64,000 nucleotides of DNA from Onchidella celtica (GCA_963931925.1 OZ007570.1:44627691-44691690), one strand, 5' to 3'; shown: positions 49,262-63,257, counted from the stretch's first letter. Numbers and translations are program-made. Notes: a model not told the origin generated them from the sequence alone.

Positions 49262-52200
49262 GCCAATGCGTAGATTTTTTTCCGGGTGATAAATCGTTCC
49301 CCTTTTTTGTCGTGATGGACAATTCATTACATTGCTCAGCAGTGTCCAGCATTGTCTCTCCCCCCCCCCCCCCCCGAAGAAATACTAACATGCTCTTTGA
49401 AATACTCGTTATTTCGTGATACAAAGTAATAGTGCAGATGATGATATATGGGTTATAAAGCTGAAAGTTGGGGATTGCAAGGCAGTGGCAGGTTTCAGTA
49501 TGCATAATAAGACAAGTCAACTCTGTGTCCAGTGTGCACGTTTTTTTTTGTTTTGTTCAGTGCATACATTGTTAATTGTGAGCAGGTGCAGGGAGAAATT
49601 CTTTCCCCTGAATTGTCGTGCACAGATTACGATTCGCGAAATTCGTATAAAGTCCATATAACTGGGGTATATTCTTGTGTATTATGGTATCTGTTTTTAC
49701 AATCTGTGACAAGACAAAGCATGTAAGCTATATCATTAAACATAGATGGGGCGAAAGAAGTGCAGCGCTATCGATATCCCGTTTAATGAAAACTGTATAA
49801 ATAATGATCGAGTCTTCCATTGAAGCGGGTAAAATGATTAGGCCTGTTGGCTTTATTCTTTCGCGTAAGTCGTGCACTTTCGATTGTGCCGTGTGCAGTT
49901 GGCACTGTTGTGAATGACTTTGAATCCTTGCTCAACGATGTGTGTAAAAAAAAATAAAAAAATTCAAGGGTCAGCGACAAAATCTGCTTTCCATAAAGGT
50001 AGACCGGATCCGGTAGATTGTTTTACAGTAGCATTTGGCGACGACAAAGTGATTCAATGTCTTTATATTTCCACAGTTATTTCTTTCACGCATTGTGTGG
50101 CGTTCTTCATTTGCTGTAAATAACTCAATGCTTCTGGCGAAATTGATGTGTGTATTTATTTGTTTTCTTTTTAAATATCATTAGCTTAAATTTAATGGGA
50201 GCCAGAAATCAGTCATATATTGAGAAAATTATTATTTACTGAAAAAAACAACAACAACCAAACTGTGCATAAATTATTGTAATAGTATTAGGCCAGCTGA
50301 CAGTTTCTTTTGTTTTGGTTCGTACCTAAATATTACCAATTATACTGGTAGAGCCAAAGTCACAGACATAGCGATGTTGGGTTTACACTGTTATGCCTAA
50401 ACATACGGGTGAAAAACGAATTCAGCTATTAACATCGCTTGACATGTCAGTTACTCAAACAAGTTTTTCTTTCCTTTTTTTTTGTTTTGTTTTGTTTGTT
50501 TGCTGTTGTTGTTTTACAACTAACCATTAGTATTCAGAACGAAACTACCGGATAGATAGATATTTTTTTGTTCAGCCCGGATGATGTAGCTGTAACGGTC
50601 GGCTGAGTTTTCTTTGTCCGCAGTTTTCGCAAGATAAGAGTATCTTACAAGAACATTGTAGAAAATCGTCCAATCTCTCGAAATATCAACAACATCAGTG
50701 GTAAGAAACTTCTCAGATGGGGTGAGGCAGATGGCAATCTTCAGAGGAAGAGTGGATTCTTTTATTAGATGTTTCGGCCTAACTTCCTGAGATCTTCTAG
50801 AACCCCTTCCACACCAAGTTCATGACTCTCGGTGTTCATCACCCACCCTTTTATTTTCGTCGCCAGGCTCTTCTTCGATTTGAACAAGTACCGCTTGGTT
50901 TCTGTTTTTCTGTGCAGGTGTCATATCCATTTTGCCAAAACTGCCACTGGTTCTGTGCAGTGGTATAATTTAGTATGATATAGCTCTTCTCAAATTGGCA
51001 GGGCAGTAAACATAAAGATCGACAGCTCAGGGTGACTACCATACTTATCTTGAATAGTCGCTATGCTGAGGAGGGTTTAAATCGCCATTCTGTCGAACTT
51101 CTGTACGTATCTCTACCTTTTGGAGTCTGGTGTACATGAACTTTGCAAATAGGGGCTACCACCCTCCCCCAAACGAAACGATATAGATCTACGATATGAA
51201 AAGGGCTTTGCCACTTAAGTAATCTGCTTTTTGGGTTTTTTGGGGGGGGGGGTCAATGTGATTTGTTGTTTAATTAATACGTGTGATTTATACTTTATTA
51301 ATGTATGTAGTACATGTCTTATAATGGCGTTTTAAAAATAAAATTTCATCGACATTCATGTAGGCCTACTGATTTTTAGACCACACGAAGTCTTTACACT
51401 GCCGTTCCGCCAGGAGTTAAATGTTTAGGTAATCAGTCATGCAATTGATTAAATGTAATAAGGATATTAAGGGCTGCACTAAAAGACGAGTTTAGTCAAG
51501 CAAAGAAAGAAACTCAGTTAGTGGTGGTTCAGTGCATAGTCATTTTTTTTTTTTAACCATAACCAGGTTAACCAAATAAAGTATCTGCCCAAGAGAGAGA
51601 GCGGTTTTTGTCATTTAAAGTAGCTATGAGAGCTTCAACATACAGTGTGTTAAGCCTTTCATGGATGCACTGCCTTCAAAGTTATGAATTTGTGCTCCGG
51701 AATATGTGGTGCTGTGGCGTAGTAATTTAAACATTTTACACAGGCAATTTAAAATCGGGTATTTGGTGAGGCAGGCATTCGGTCATTATGGTATTGAATG
51801 AGAAAGTTGATCAGAATGTCATCAATGTCCAGAAAATGTCACTAAAACTTGAGCTAAGTTCCAACGGCTTGTAGTTCAGTTGTGGGTTTCACTGTAAGCC
51901 AGCGTCTCTCTGACCTGATAATTCAGGATAAAGGTTCTTCCAATGTCTCCATTAAATATTTAAGTAGGCCTACCGGTATGTTCATTTTCTGATCATCTTG
52001 CAAATACAGAGCCGATAAAGTAATAGTATGACTTGTCATATTTTATGTAAAGCCTGCGTTTGTGGAGCATTAGGTCTGCCGAGACTAGGAAGGGAATTTT
52101 GAAGGTTCATCACTACATGCACAGGTCTTTATTTGGGTTCTGAAAGAAAGCGCGCTGTACACTGCTCTGATAATAACGTACTGCACACTGCTAATGAATG

Positions 52201-54506
52201 GACGCTTCAGTTGGTGGTCACAGAAATAGTTTTCCTAATCGCATTAACCAGACGCATAAAGTACCGTATAATATTAATAAGCTGCACAAGATATGTAAGG
52301 CGTGGTAAATATAGGCCCAAGTGTGACAGAAGAAGAACTATTCAAGTCGATGTAAGAAAACCATAAACTACCTGTCACCTGCGCGCAAGGACATTGGCTT
52401 CGCTCCCGTAGGGCTAAATTGTCCATCGTTGCCATTACTTGGAAAGACTAACTGAGAGAATAATAATATGATCGAAATCTGCATCGTCATTATTCTCCTG
52501 TCGAACAGCGGGAAAACGTGGTTTAAATACTGATAACGTTTTTTTATTATTATTTTTTCGTAAAACATTTAATATCATGTACCGTGCGCCTTTGCCTGCT
52601 GGTTTATTTTTTAAAAATTTATTTATGAATTCGCGGTTCTGATTGCAGTTAGGCGGTCTTCTGGTAGTTTCCATCAATTTGGAAACCCAGGTTAGGTGCA
52701 TGACACTGGACTGTTGACCAACCTCAGTGGTTAAGGAAGGCCACAGCCTTGCTAAATAACTACAGAAGAGAGACATCGGTCTCTGCATTGCCTATTTCGT
52801 CGGAGACAACTTGCGCTGCTGTTGCGTCTCGTTTTACGACAGTCACGTATATTTTACTCTTTAGATCTGGCAAAGATACATCCATCCTGCCAGCAAAGCA
52901 GCGGGGGGGGGGGGGGTGAATCATTATGGCATGATAAGCTAGCACTTTCAAATCACGTACACTATTTATAGTGAATTTAGCAAAATAGTTTCATGGCCGT
53001 CGCGTAGTTAGTTCTCAACACTGAAACAACCATTAGTGCTATTAACGATTTTGTGCACAATAGATAAGAGCTAAATACATTTAAAACAGTGCTTCACTCC
53101 TCCTCTTAAAAAAACAAAACAACAACAATAAAAAAAGAAAAGAAAGCAACTGGCACAAAATAATTTAATGAAATAGTGATAATAATAGTAAGAAAAATAC
53201 ATTTTTTATACTTGCATCATTGTGTCAGACATACCCTAACGTGTGTGCAGTGTAACACATACATTAGAGTATCATATCGGTGGAGCTTATGTGTCTATTG
53301 ACTATTGTTATCAGCTGTTCTGTTCCATTGTCCTCTGTTCTATGTGCTTGTTTATAACGATGCATCATTCACTTTCTTGAGCGGGATCGTAATAGGCCGG
53401 GCCATTCTGTTCAGAGATGAAAATGAACGTAGAAGATAGGAAATTCACTACGGAAAGTGACCAGGAAAATTAGAGCACCGCACCAAGACGTTTGGCATGG
53501 CAGTGTCATTGCTTTACGTTAAAACAGCTTTTATTCCTTTTTGAAACTGCTGAAAACTGGGAGTAAACTTGACGGTATTTCCGCGTGCTTTCCTTGTTTG
53601 CACCTGGTACTAAAATATACAGAAATACACTACAGTCTCGTATCTGTCACAACTTTATGTGTTTTCCTGCCATGTCATGTAAACTCCTTAACATTTTATA
53701 AACCAAGTTATTGCTATCGTTTGGTGAGACAGTTGGTGGAGATTAAAGCCTGGCCTCCCCGTGCCATTATGAATGAGTTAAAAGTAGGCTATCATTATAT
53801 TCCTTGATGCGCTGCAAAAGTTTGTATTATGTAAGAACATTGTTTGTGTTTTTCTCATCTTGCGATCGTGTATGAAAACGATTGATAAGCACTTGTACAA
53901 TTAATTGTCAGCATTTTCACCTTTATATTCAGCAACTACATGTATATTATTGATGCGCCATATGGTTTTACTTTGTTGCCCATACAAAGTCTACGTACCA
54001 AAGACTAATAATTCCAGAAGTTAGTACTTACGTTAAGTTAATTTTTTATTTTTATCTATGTTGATTATTTTAGCTTTTTTTTTTCTTTTTTTTTTTCGAA
54101 GAAAGCAAACTAACGAGCAAAGCAACAAGCAAACAAAATTGTGAGAATCACTGTAGCATCACATATCCCCACTGTGATTTCGAAAGAAACAGAACAGTTG
54201 CTAACTGAACTATGTGGGCCAGGGAAGAGATCACTTGAAGTTGACATTCGTCCTCAGTGAGGTGAAGTTATCATGAACAGATCATATTTTGCCGACGTGA
54301 TTCAATCTTTAGTACTGTAATCTCTGTAATCGTTATCATTCCAGATAGTCAGCCCATTGTGAGATAATATGAATGCACGATGTAACATTATTAACTGGCC
54401 AAAGGACATTCTGAGGGCCTGGTCCGTAATCATGTTCAGTAATAGAACGTATATTGTCATTGTTGGCGGCGTTAAGTTGAGGAATCACAACTATTTACAC
54501 TACAGA

Positions 54507-54519
54507 TTACGGAAATTTA
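54507..54519. repeat. LINE target-site duplication, left copy
   Basis: TTACGGAAATTTA, repeated exactly at 57651-57663 on the other side of the LINE. Confidence 0.9.
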
Positions 54520-57500
54520 CCCTACCCTGAAACCCTTGTTGGGGTGACCTTACTTGGAGAAACAAAAATCGTTACGGAAACAGCAACATGGAAAAACCAA
54601 CGTTCTGGATGTGATGGACCTTCTGAGTACCTCGCGACTCGTATGAATGCAAGTAGTAAAAGCCGAAAGGAAACTGCTAGCAGGATGAAGGAGGAACTGA
54701 ACACCGCCAAAACCAAGACCAGGATTGGATACTGGAGTGTTAGAACAATATATGAATCGGGTAAGTTAGCACAAGTAACATCAGAGATGAGGCGCTACAA
54801 CCTACACATCCTGGGTGTAAGTGAGAGCAGATGGACTGGATCTGGAAGGATCAAAACATCCACTGGAGAAACCGTTCTCTACTCTGGAAGAGAGGATGAC
54901 CAACATCATGGAGGAGTAGCCATCATCCTAAAGAAAGGACTGGACAAATGCTTGTTGGAGTGGAAACCAGTCAATAGCAGACTGATGAGGATGAGGATGA
55001 AAGGACGACACACAAACATCACTGTCATCCAATGTTATGCACCAACCAACGACAACACAGACAAAGACGTATTTTATGAACAACTCCAGGGGGAAATGGA
55101 CATGACGCCACGGCATGATCTCATCATTGTCATGGGAGACCTCAATGCTAAGGTAGGTAAAGATGATATAAATTATGAAAGAGTAATGGGAAAACATGGA
55201 ACTGGAACAAGGAATGACAATGGAGAAAAGCTTGTGGATTTTTGTGCCTTGAACAACTTAGTCATCGGAGGGACCCTTTTCACACACAGAGAAATTCACA
55301 AACTCACATGGAATTCTCCAAATGGAAGAGACAAGAACCAAATAGACCATTTGATGATCAACGGTATGTGGAGACGATCCCTTCTAGATGTGAAAGTGAA
55401 AAGAGGAGCTGACGTAGCCAGCGACCACCATCTAGTGGCAGCACTTATCAAAATTAAACTGAACAAGACCGGAATCAAGACATCAAAGCAAAGACACCTT
55501 AATATTCAGAAACTGAGAGATGCAAGTGTTAGAAATGCCTTCAACATACAAGTCAAGAACCGATTCCAGGCTCTACGAGAGTCTGATAAGAACAACCCTA
55601 ATGAAAGAGGAATCGATTCAGAGTGGAAAAGAGTAACTACAGTGTACACAGAGAGCAGTGTAGCCTGCCTTGGATTTAATGAGAAAGGGAAAAGCAAGGA
55701 GTGGATCCAACAAAGAACATGGGATGTGATCGAGGAGAGGAAAGTCATGAAAAAGAAACTCCTACAAGTGAAATCGGAAAGGCTGAAAGAGAGGTACCAA
55801 CATAGCTACACAGAGTTAAATAAGAAAGTGAAGAGACTAGTAAAGAAAGATAAACGAGAAGCCATGGAACAGCTAGCGGCAGATGCGGAGGAGGCAGCAG
55901 CAAGAGGAGAACAGGGTAAGCTCCACAAGATCACTAAGCGCATTTGTGGCAAGTACGGTGGAAGACCAAGTGTTCCAATCAAAGACAAGAATGGGAAACT
56001 ACTGACTACAGAACGAGAACAGGATACACGCTGGACAGAGCACTTTCAGGAATTACTAAACCGGCCATCACCTGAAGATAGAATAATAATACAACATGCT
56101 GCTGAAGACCTTGACATCAACATAGATCCACCAAAGAAAGAAGAGATAGTGGCAGCAATAAAGAGCCTAAAAAACAGCAAAGCCCCAGGAAAAGACAACT
56201 TGACTGCAGAACTGTTCAAAGCAGATCCGGATCAGTCAGCCACCATCCTTCAGCCACTGTTCACAGCTATCTGGGAAGCAGAAGCAGTACCAAAGAGCTG
56301 GAATGAAGGCAGAATAGTGAAAATACCCAAGAAAGGAGCACTCAGCGATTGCAACAACTGGCGTGGTATCACTCTCCTTTCTATACCCAGCAAAATCCTT
56401 GCCAAGATCATTGTGCAACGTATGTCAGATGCTGTGGACAAGACACTGAGAAAGGAACAGGCCGGATTCCGAAAGGGGAAAGGATGCATTGACCAGATCT
56501 TCACACTCCGAAACATCATAGAACAGTGTTCAGAATGGCAAAGGCAGCTCTATGTGAACTTCGTTGACTTCGAAAAGGCCTTCGACAGCATCCACAGAGA
56601 GAGTATATGGCGCATTCTTCGGCACTATGGGATTCCCAGCAAGCTTGTTGAACTCATCAAAAGCGTTTACAAGAACTTCAGTTGCAGTGTCGGAAACAGT
56701 GATGCATCCTTTGAAGTGAAAACTGGTGTACGGCAAGGATGTGTGATGTCAACAATTTTGTTTAACCTCGTAATCGACTGGATTATGCGGAAAACTACAG
56801 AGGATGCACCAAGAGGCATCAGATGGACACTCTTCGACAACCTAGAGGATTTGGACTTTGCGGATGACCTTGCGCTATTGTCACATAGTCACCAACACAT
56901 GCAAGATAAGACGCAGAGACTACATAATTTTGGATGCAAAGTAGGCCTTCGGATTAGCCAGAAGAAGACAGAGATTATGACCCTAAATGTAGACACTCCA
57001 GCACCAGTGCAAGTAGATGACAAGAACCTCACCACGACGGACAAATTTAAATACCTTGGTAGCATTATCAGACCAGAGGGTGGCACAAAGGAGGACATCC
57101 AAAGTAGGCTGGGAATGCAAGGGCTGTCTTTCAAAGTATGAGCAACATCTGGAAATCGACACAATACGGCATCAACACCAAGATCAGACTGTACCAAAGC
57201 TGTGTCCTATCCACACTCCTGTATGGATCAGAGTGTTGGCGAATGACAGAAGGTGACCTCGCCAAGTTGTCTTCCTTCCACACCACATGTCTTCGTAGGA
57301 TTCTCCGCATCTTTTGGCCAAACAAGATTTCTAATCAGGAACTATTAAGGCGATGCAAGCAAGAAGAAATAGCCAACATCATCACGAAGAGACGATGGAG
57401 ATGGCTTGGACACGTGCTGCGAAAGGAAGCAAATTCTATAACCAAAACAGCACTTCAGTGGACACCGGAGGGACGGCGCAAGCGAGGCAGACCCAAGGCA

Positions 57501-57650
57501 ACCTGGCGGAGAACAATCGAGGCAGAGATGAAATCCTTCAATCACTCATGGGGAACTCTCGCAAAGATGGCCCAGGACAGACAGGGCTGGAGATCCTTTG
57601 TTGCTGCCCTAAGCACCAGTGGGTGCAACAGGAAATAGTAGTAGTAGTAG
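54520..57650 (+). mobile_element. Nearly full-length LINE (RTE-like size) with perfect TSDs
   Basis: 3131 bases between two exact 13-bp copies of TTACGGAAATTTA. It has a very short 5' leader, one long ORF with endonuclease and reverse transcriptase, and a (TAG)n-type 3' tail (about 57637-57650) rather than poly-A. A single ORF, total length near 3.2 kb and a short simple-repeat tail fit RTE-clade LINEs, but the clade needs a phylogeny. The perfect duplication and the single frameshift suggest a recent insertion. Confidence 0.9.
54643..57638 (+). pseudogene. LINE endonuclease/reverse transcriptase ORF with one frameshift
   Basis: The frame is open from 54544; its first ATG is at 54643. The N-terminal apurinic-type endonuclease shows SESRW, GDLNAKVG (55135-55158) and SDH (55420-55428). 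The reverse transcriptase shows GKAPGKDNL, GITLLS, DFEKAFDS (motif A), GVRQGCVMSTILFN (motif B) and the catalytic FADD box (56857-56868, motif C). A one-base loss near 57112 moves the reading into the next frame, where it continues to a stop at 57638. That part has RRWRWLGHVLRKE, then RKRGRPKATWRRTI, as expected for the LINE C-terminus. The first frame stops at 57141. It nicks DNA and reverse-transcribes its own RNA at the target when intact; this copy would lack its C-terminal part. Confidence 0.9.
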
Positions 57651-57663
57651 TTACGGAAATTTA
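57651..57663. repeat. LINE target-site duplication, right copy
   Basis: TTACGGAAATTTA, identical to 54507-54519. Confidence 0.9.
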
Positions 57664-59703
57664 TTCCGGCTGTTTTAAATCACATTATATTATTATCCTA
57701 TCCATAATAGTGGGATTTGTTTAAATGAATGTGTGAACTCATTAACGCAAAACTTGCGGGTTAATCGAACAGTTCTCTATTTGCATTGACGGCTGTTTCT
57801 CCTATACGCAGTTGCCTACGCGGGTCCATACATGTTACGCTTATTGCATTCGTATTTGAACTCAAGAGACAGGATAATTTTTACCGACTTTCTTGAAATT
57901 AACATTCTTCATCTGTTAAAAACAAACAAACAAAAAAAAAACAACAAAACCAACCTGTTATTGGAGTCCATTTCAATGCTCATAACGAGAAATAAGAGGC
58001 AAAAAGGATTTTTGAAAACCACTTCTCATGCCAGCGGTATTGGGTTTACACCACAATAATGCAGGCGTGAACACTAACATTTGGTTTCTTTGGTAACATT
58101 AACCGTGATAGCAGTCTTATTTCTAAGAATTTTTTTTTTTGGTCATTCTTTTAGTCCCTTTTGGAGTTCTTTCTTGTGGAGTAAAATGTCCAGAATCTAA
58201 TGTCATTTAAAGCATTTATTTCGATATATTAGAATCACCTTATCGGAGGAAAGATAATTCTTGACTCGGTGAACTATCGCTTCGTTTCGTAAGTAGGAAT
58301 GACCTGGTTGGCTCTGGTTATATAACACTCTAGAGAAAAAGTTGAACTTGGGCTGTCTAGTGGTATAATGTTTCTAGAATTTGGCCATCATAGAGAAAAG
58401 AACCAAACGCAAAGGGAGCAGACTCTCACCAATAATAATAACAACAACAACACAAGCATTTCCACGCCAGCCCCAGGCTTTGCAAATAGTTGGCTAAATC
58501 AAGTACATTTAATCATAACCTGTTGGTTCCTGTAATTTGTTGCAGACTGTTATAACGTAGAAATCGACTGGACTCCAACCTTCTCAGCGTGACTGCTGAG
58601 TTATCATGGATTATTAGCAAACCTAATCACAGCTATCTCTGCCTTCCCCAGTGGCAACATTCATGGTCTCCCACCCCCTCCGCCCTTCCCTATTTATTCA
58701 GACTTGCGTTACAGATCTGCCCGTGCGTCATACGGGTCCGAATGTTTCTGTCACATTAAGTCACATGACCAAGGCCAGTGTCCGGTAAAATACCGCAGTG
58801 GCTGGAGTGTGTGAACTGAAGAGATCACTCTTCATCTAGGCCTCGGTGACAGACAAGTTGTGGTGTTTCTGCTGTCATTACCTCCGGTGTTCCTCTGCAT
58901 TTTGCAGCTCTTGACAAGGGGGACCTTACTTGCGTTCCTGCTCCTAGCCAGTGCCCATATGTTATGATGTGATATGAACTTTTGGTATGGATACTCTCCT
59001 TAGTTCGGTATGACTTGTAAAAATTTTAAATTGTAATTAAAATGCTAGTCAGTTTGCAGGTTTTTGAACAATTTTATATGAATGAATAAACAGGCAAAAA
59101 ACAAAAACAAAACAAAAAATGAAATAAAATAGGAAAAATTTACATATTTTGAGAGATATCCATGCCAGTGTCTCTCCTTATGGGAAATTTGCAAAGGGTT
59201 TCTCGCTGACAGCACTTGAGAAAACTTGTTTAGAAATTGATTTAATCGTAGAAGTTTAAAAGTGCCATGAAAATGCCGCGGATTATTTATGTTGTATGGC
59301 TTCTGTACTGCATGTTTGTTGCGACGAATTCTCTTATTTGGACACCTGTGACTTTGTAATGAGAAAACAAGTACATGTAATATGTAACTAGAAGTAAAGT
59401 GAAATTGCATGTAATTTAACTGTATTAACTTGTTGTTTTCATCGATTTATTACAGGTTTGGCTGTTTGTTTCAGTGCCAGCTTTCACATTCTACTTAAGA
59501 ACAGAAACAAGTTAAACATACTATTTTGCGTAGATTTTGAAATAATCTGTGACTGCGAGGGTGCTCCGAGCAGGTGATAGCTGAAACCTTTCCTCGATAC
59601 TCAGGTGAAGCTTGGAAAAACCAGAGTTATTATTTTTTTTTTCTCAATCTGCACACGGGAACTCTGAAATCTTGGCAATTTCGTTGGAGGCGAAGAGGGA
59701 AAA
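57664..59703. other. Intergenic DNA and probable 5' region of the next gene
   Basis: No coding exon is recognised. An acceptor-like TTATTACAG ends at 59455, so 59456-59703 may be the 5' UTR part of the exon that starts coding at 59704. The stretch 58.6-58.95 kb is less AT-rich than its surroundings and could hold a promoter or first noncoding exon. An AAT/AAC microsatellite lies at about 58432-58453. Confidence 0.35.
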
Positions 59704-60035
59704 ATGGAGAGTGATGAGTCTGATCAAGCCTCTTCCAGGGACGTGCGGAAGAATAAACGGCACCGACCGCCTCCAAGGGATAAAGCCACAGATGGCGGAG
59801 ATACTCCCGGGCCGGCAGGCCATGACAAACAGGAGACCAGCACAAATGGAGACGTGGCCAATGGCGCCAGGAATGTGGTGTTTGATTTGGATGAGAGCAG
59901 CTCTGGGAATGAGGAGAACACGGAGGCGGAAGAGCAGATTGGTCCACTGAGGTCCCAGTTCTCTTCTCAATCAAGTCTAGACAGTAATGGCACCAGTCTG
60001 GTTTCAGATCCTGCCGCCCACACACCCAAAATGAG
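59704..60035 (+). CDS. First coding exon of an unidentified gene (partial)
   Basis: From an ATG with a good context (AAAATGGAG) the frame is open for 110 codons and meets a donor (ATGAG|GTAGGT) in phase 2. The peptide is hydrophilic and looks disordered: a Lys/Arg-rich patch (VRKNKRHRPPPRDK), Gly/Asp/Thr-rich sequence, then an acidic Ser-rich block (FDLDESSSGNEENTEAEEQ) and a Ser-rich end (RSQFSSQSSLDSNGTSL). Such cytoplasmic leaders precede the folded part in many signalling and membrane proteins. I do not recognise the family. Base composition is more even than the flanks, which supports coding. Later exons were not found and may lie beyond the window. Confidence 0.6.
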
Positions 60036-60240
60036 GTAGGTTTAATATGGAGATGTAAACCCATTTTACAACCGTTCATAGCACTTTCATGTACAGCATG
60101 TGCCTTTTCATTGTCATGTAAATCAATCAGGGCGCCATCAGAGCAAGTGCTCTTTGTTTTAGAGGAACTCTGCCCTTGCCATCTGCATCTCTCCTGTTCT
60201 TGTTTTTTATTATTCTTGTTGTTGTTTTTGTTGTTTCTCT

Positions 60241-60410
60241 TGTTCTCTTTCTTGGCCCCCAAAAGGGTTCCCAAATGGGTTGCCTTGTTTTTGTCCTTGT
60301 CCTGGCCTTTTCTTTCTTTCTTGGCTCCCAAAAGGGTTCCCAAATGGGTTGCCTTGTTTTTGTCCTTGTCCTGGCCTTTTCTTTCTTTCTTAGCCCTCAA
60401 AAGGGCTACG
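60241..60410. repeat. 69-bp minisatellite, about 2.5 copies
   Basis: Units begin near 60251, 60320 and 60389, exactly 69 bases apart. The first two are nearly identical and the third is partial and diverged. Because 69 is divisible by 3, the repeat stays open in frame on both strands, which creates long spurious ORFs. Confidence 0.9.
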
Positions 60411-62496
60411 CCGCCGTGGGCTGTATTCTCCTTTTTTCCCCCCCTTGGGCTGGTGCCAAAGTAGAGGTTTAAGGAAAGCAAGGAGAGACAGACCATACAT
60501 GGGCAGTGAACTGAGCCCATTTTTGTCTCTAGATGGCGAAGTAATTAAACAATTTTCCATACTTCCATTATTCATCTTTAAAAACCATGCTACCTTTTCT
60601 GTTTAAAACACCCAAACTATTTTCCCAGCAACTTAAAACGCACTCCCCTTTTTTTTGTTTTGTCGTTCTTTTGTTTTTTTGTGTGTTTGTCTGCTGGTTG
60701 CGTTCCACCATCCATTCCCACTCCCGACCCCACCAGCCTGTAAACATATCACTTCATATGACGGGACAGCCCACCAATGTCATAATGATGTATCTCAAGC
60801 TGTAAAATGGACTGTCGACGGCCAAGACATCATTTTCGTGGCTTCTTTATTACCCTATGCCGACGACATGCAACCGAGCACGTACAAGACATCAGCCATC
60901 ACAGTGGAAAGATCAGCATGAACGGTGATGAAATCATCAGAACTATATTCACAGTATGAAATGTGTATGAAAAAAGGCTTGTTCAATTTTAAGAAAATTT
61001 TACAGCTCTGATGGACGAAGATAAAGGGCGAAGCGTTCAGCGAGGTCACTTATACGTGTATCACCATAGACGTATGACCTATTACATGTATTTCCATGCG
61101 GGGGTTATCACAAAGATAGCCAATCTTGAAGTGATATCGGAGATTTGACAGATTTAGCCTGCAGTGATGTGTCTCTGAATGGCTACTACATGTAGTAATG
61201 TACTTGTAAGTGCCAGGGTACATTGGTGGGACTCTGCTCTGGGTTATGTCTCATAGGGGAGTGTCATATCAAGCTCTGAACGTCACAGCCTGTTGCTGTC
61301 AACAAAATGCACACCCAAGAAATAGTGTCAGAAGCTGGCTGTCTGACGGGGCTTAGTGTGATAAGGTCTTTACGGATTTACTACGAAAATATAGGAAATT
61401 CTAGTGACAGTGTGCACTTCTTGTCTGCCAGCAGCTGACTGTGCCGCTTCGGGTTTATTAAAAAAAAAAACTGGGATAAAACACCTCATTTTAATGTTCG
61501 GAGTTGAGATTCTCTCTCCTCTCCAGGGTTTATTGTACTGATTACAGCAAGAACACGCAGAGGCATGGGAAAACATGGCTTAATGCACTACAGAAGAGGT
61601 CTATCAGTCTGTAATTTCAAGATGTGAAAGGTGGATGGAGACACCGTCGGAAGAACTTGCGAAACGGATGGGGTTAGGGTTTGGAGTTGGGTGGGAGAAA
61701 GAATGAAAGACTAGGATTTTTCGTTCAGTGCCTCCCCCCCCCCCCCCCTGTTTTTTTTCCTTCAGATTTTACTTTGTCCAGCTCAGCAGTTTATTGCCTG
61801 ACTGAACAAATAACAAATTCGTCAAATCAGCATGACAAAATATACTACATGTATCCCCTGTAGTGCAAGGCGGACGTGAGGCAGCAGGGGCATGTATGGG
61901 TGAACTTGGGGGTACGGGAATGTGGGAACCTTAAGCCCAATGGGCAATGGATTATAATTATAGCAAAACCTGTGGGCGGCCGGAGATCTATCTGAAATTT
62001 CCCTCTACCCCGTCACTACAGATTCAGAAAATAAAGATCTGATTCACTAACCTTTGCTTCTGGGCAAAATAATCCTGTATTCAATTGTAATGAATGTAAT
62101 GGCATATTATCATATCAGTCACTTGCATTGTCTTCTCAAAAGTCATTATAAAAACACTTCGCGCGAAAATTTCCAATCCAGGTACAGTGTATATAATAGT
62201 TTTCAAACTAATAGTTTTTCTCGGCTTGGGTTTTCAGTCCAGCTTTATACAGTGTTCTAGCGTATCATATTTCACGATTTGCTGAGTATCAGATTTCGGA
62301 TTTCATTATCATGCCTAACTAATGCAGATTAAAGCGGCGAAGTGAATGCGATTTGCACTTCGAAACAAACACCAATGTCGATTAATATGGCGGGCTCAAT
62401 GACCGATAGATCGTGAAAATGTGCAAGAAGAAAAAACAACAACAACGTAAGTCAACTTCAAGCTAGTTGAGTGGTACTGGCAGTAAATAGAGAGAC

Positions 62497-62694
<198 letters not shown>

Positions 62695-63257
62695 AGTAAT
62701 CTGCAGTCCTGCTTCAGAACTCATGTGCGCCAGCACACTGCGTACCAAGCTTGGTATGGTTATTTATGACATGCACTGTACTATAACAGAATGGAGCCAA
62801 GATGGAGGATGAAAATGAGAGCACGATTTTCTATAAATTCAAGAACCAAACTAATCAAAATAATGAAAATTTCCGTGCATCCTCCGCGGTATTTGAAATG
62901 AACATGTAAAATTGGGTTAGTATAGGTGGTCTAATAAAAAAAACCTTTTGCGTTCAAAGGTGGAATTTTGTGAAATATATAATTATGTAAAACGAAACAA
63001 AACATGCAAAAATACAGATGTTACATAACAACAAACATTGTTATTTGTTAAAAATACATGCTTGAAGTAAACAACTTTTAATTATAGCCATCATCTTCCT
63101 TATCTCAATTACCACCTTCCTGCCAAATTTAAGGCCTGTATAGTTTATAGTGTATAGTTTGGTCAGTGACTCATGCCAAAGGTTGCAAGTTACTAAAATA
63201 TATAATAGATATGTGAAGGCAGAGGGTGGAAAAAGCATATTGATTGACGTATTGAAG

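Larger units (their letters stand above)
42783..54506. other. Intergenic DNA without recognisable genes
   Basis: The first few hundred bases must contain the CDC40 promoter (- strand); no TATA box is obvious. Beyond it are clustered G/C homopolymers (42.99-43.37 kb), a duplicated block with an insertion (44.3 and 47.3 kb), an AAAAT microsatellite, and a TA-flanked TIR element (48.2-49.2 kb). A perfect hairpin (49.23 kb) follows. Several open frames of 60 to 170 codons occur but none shows domain content, conserved motifs or believable splice context. Confidence 0.5.

Noticed and set aside
52760-52951. Minus-strand peptide starting MDVSLPDLKSKIYVTVV
   Set aside because: It looks mildly coding-like, but it is short, next to a C homopolymer, and has no homology I recognise and no clear splice sites.
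59630-60520. Minus-strand open frame of 296 codons
   Set aside because: It runs antisense through the good first exon at 59704-60035 and through the 69-bp minisatellite, whose period keeps it open. Its Lys/Asn-rich repeats come from poly-pyrimidine DNA and show no domain.
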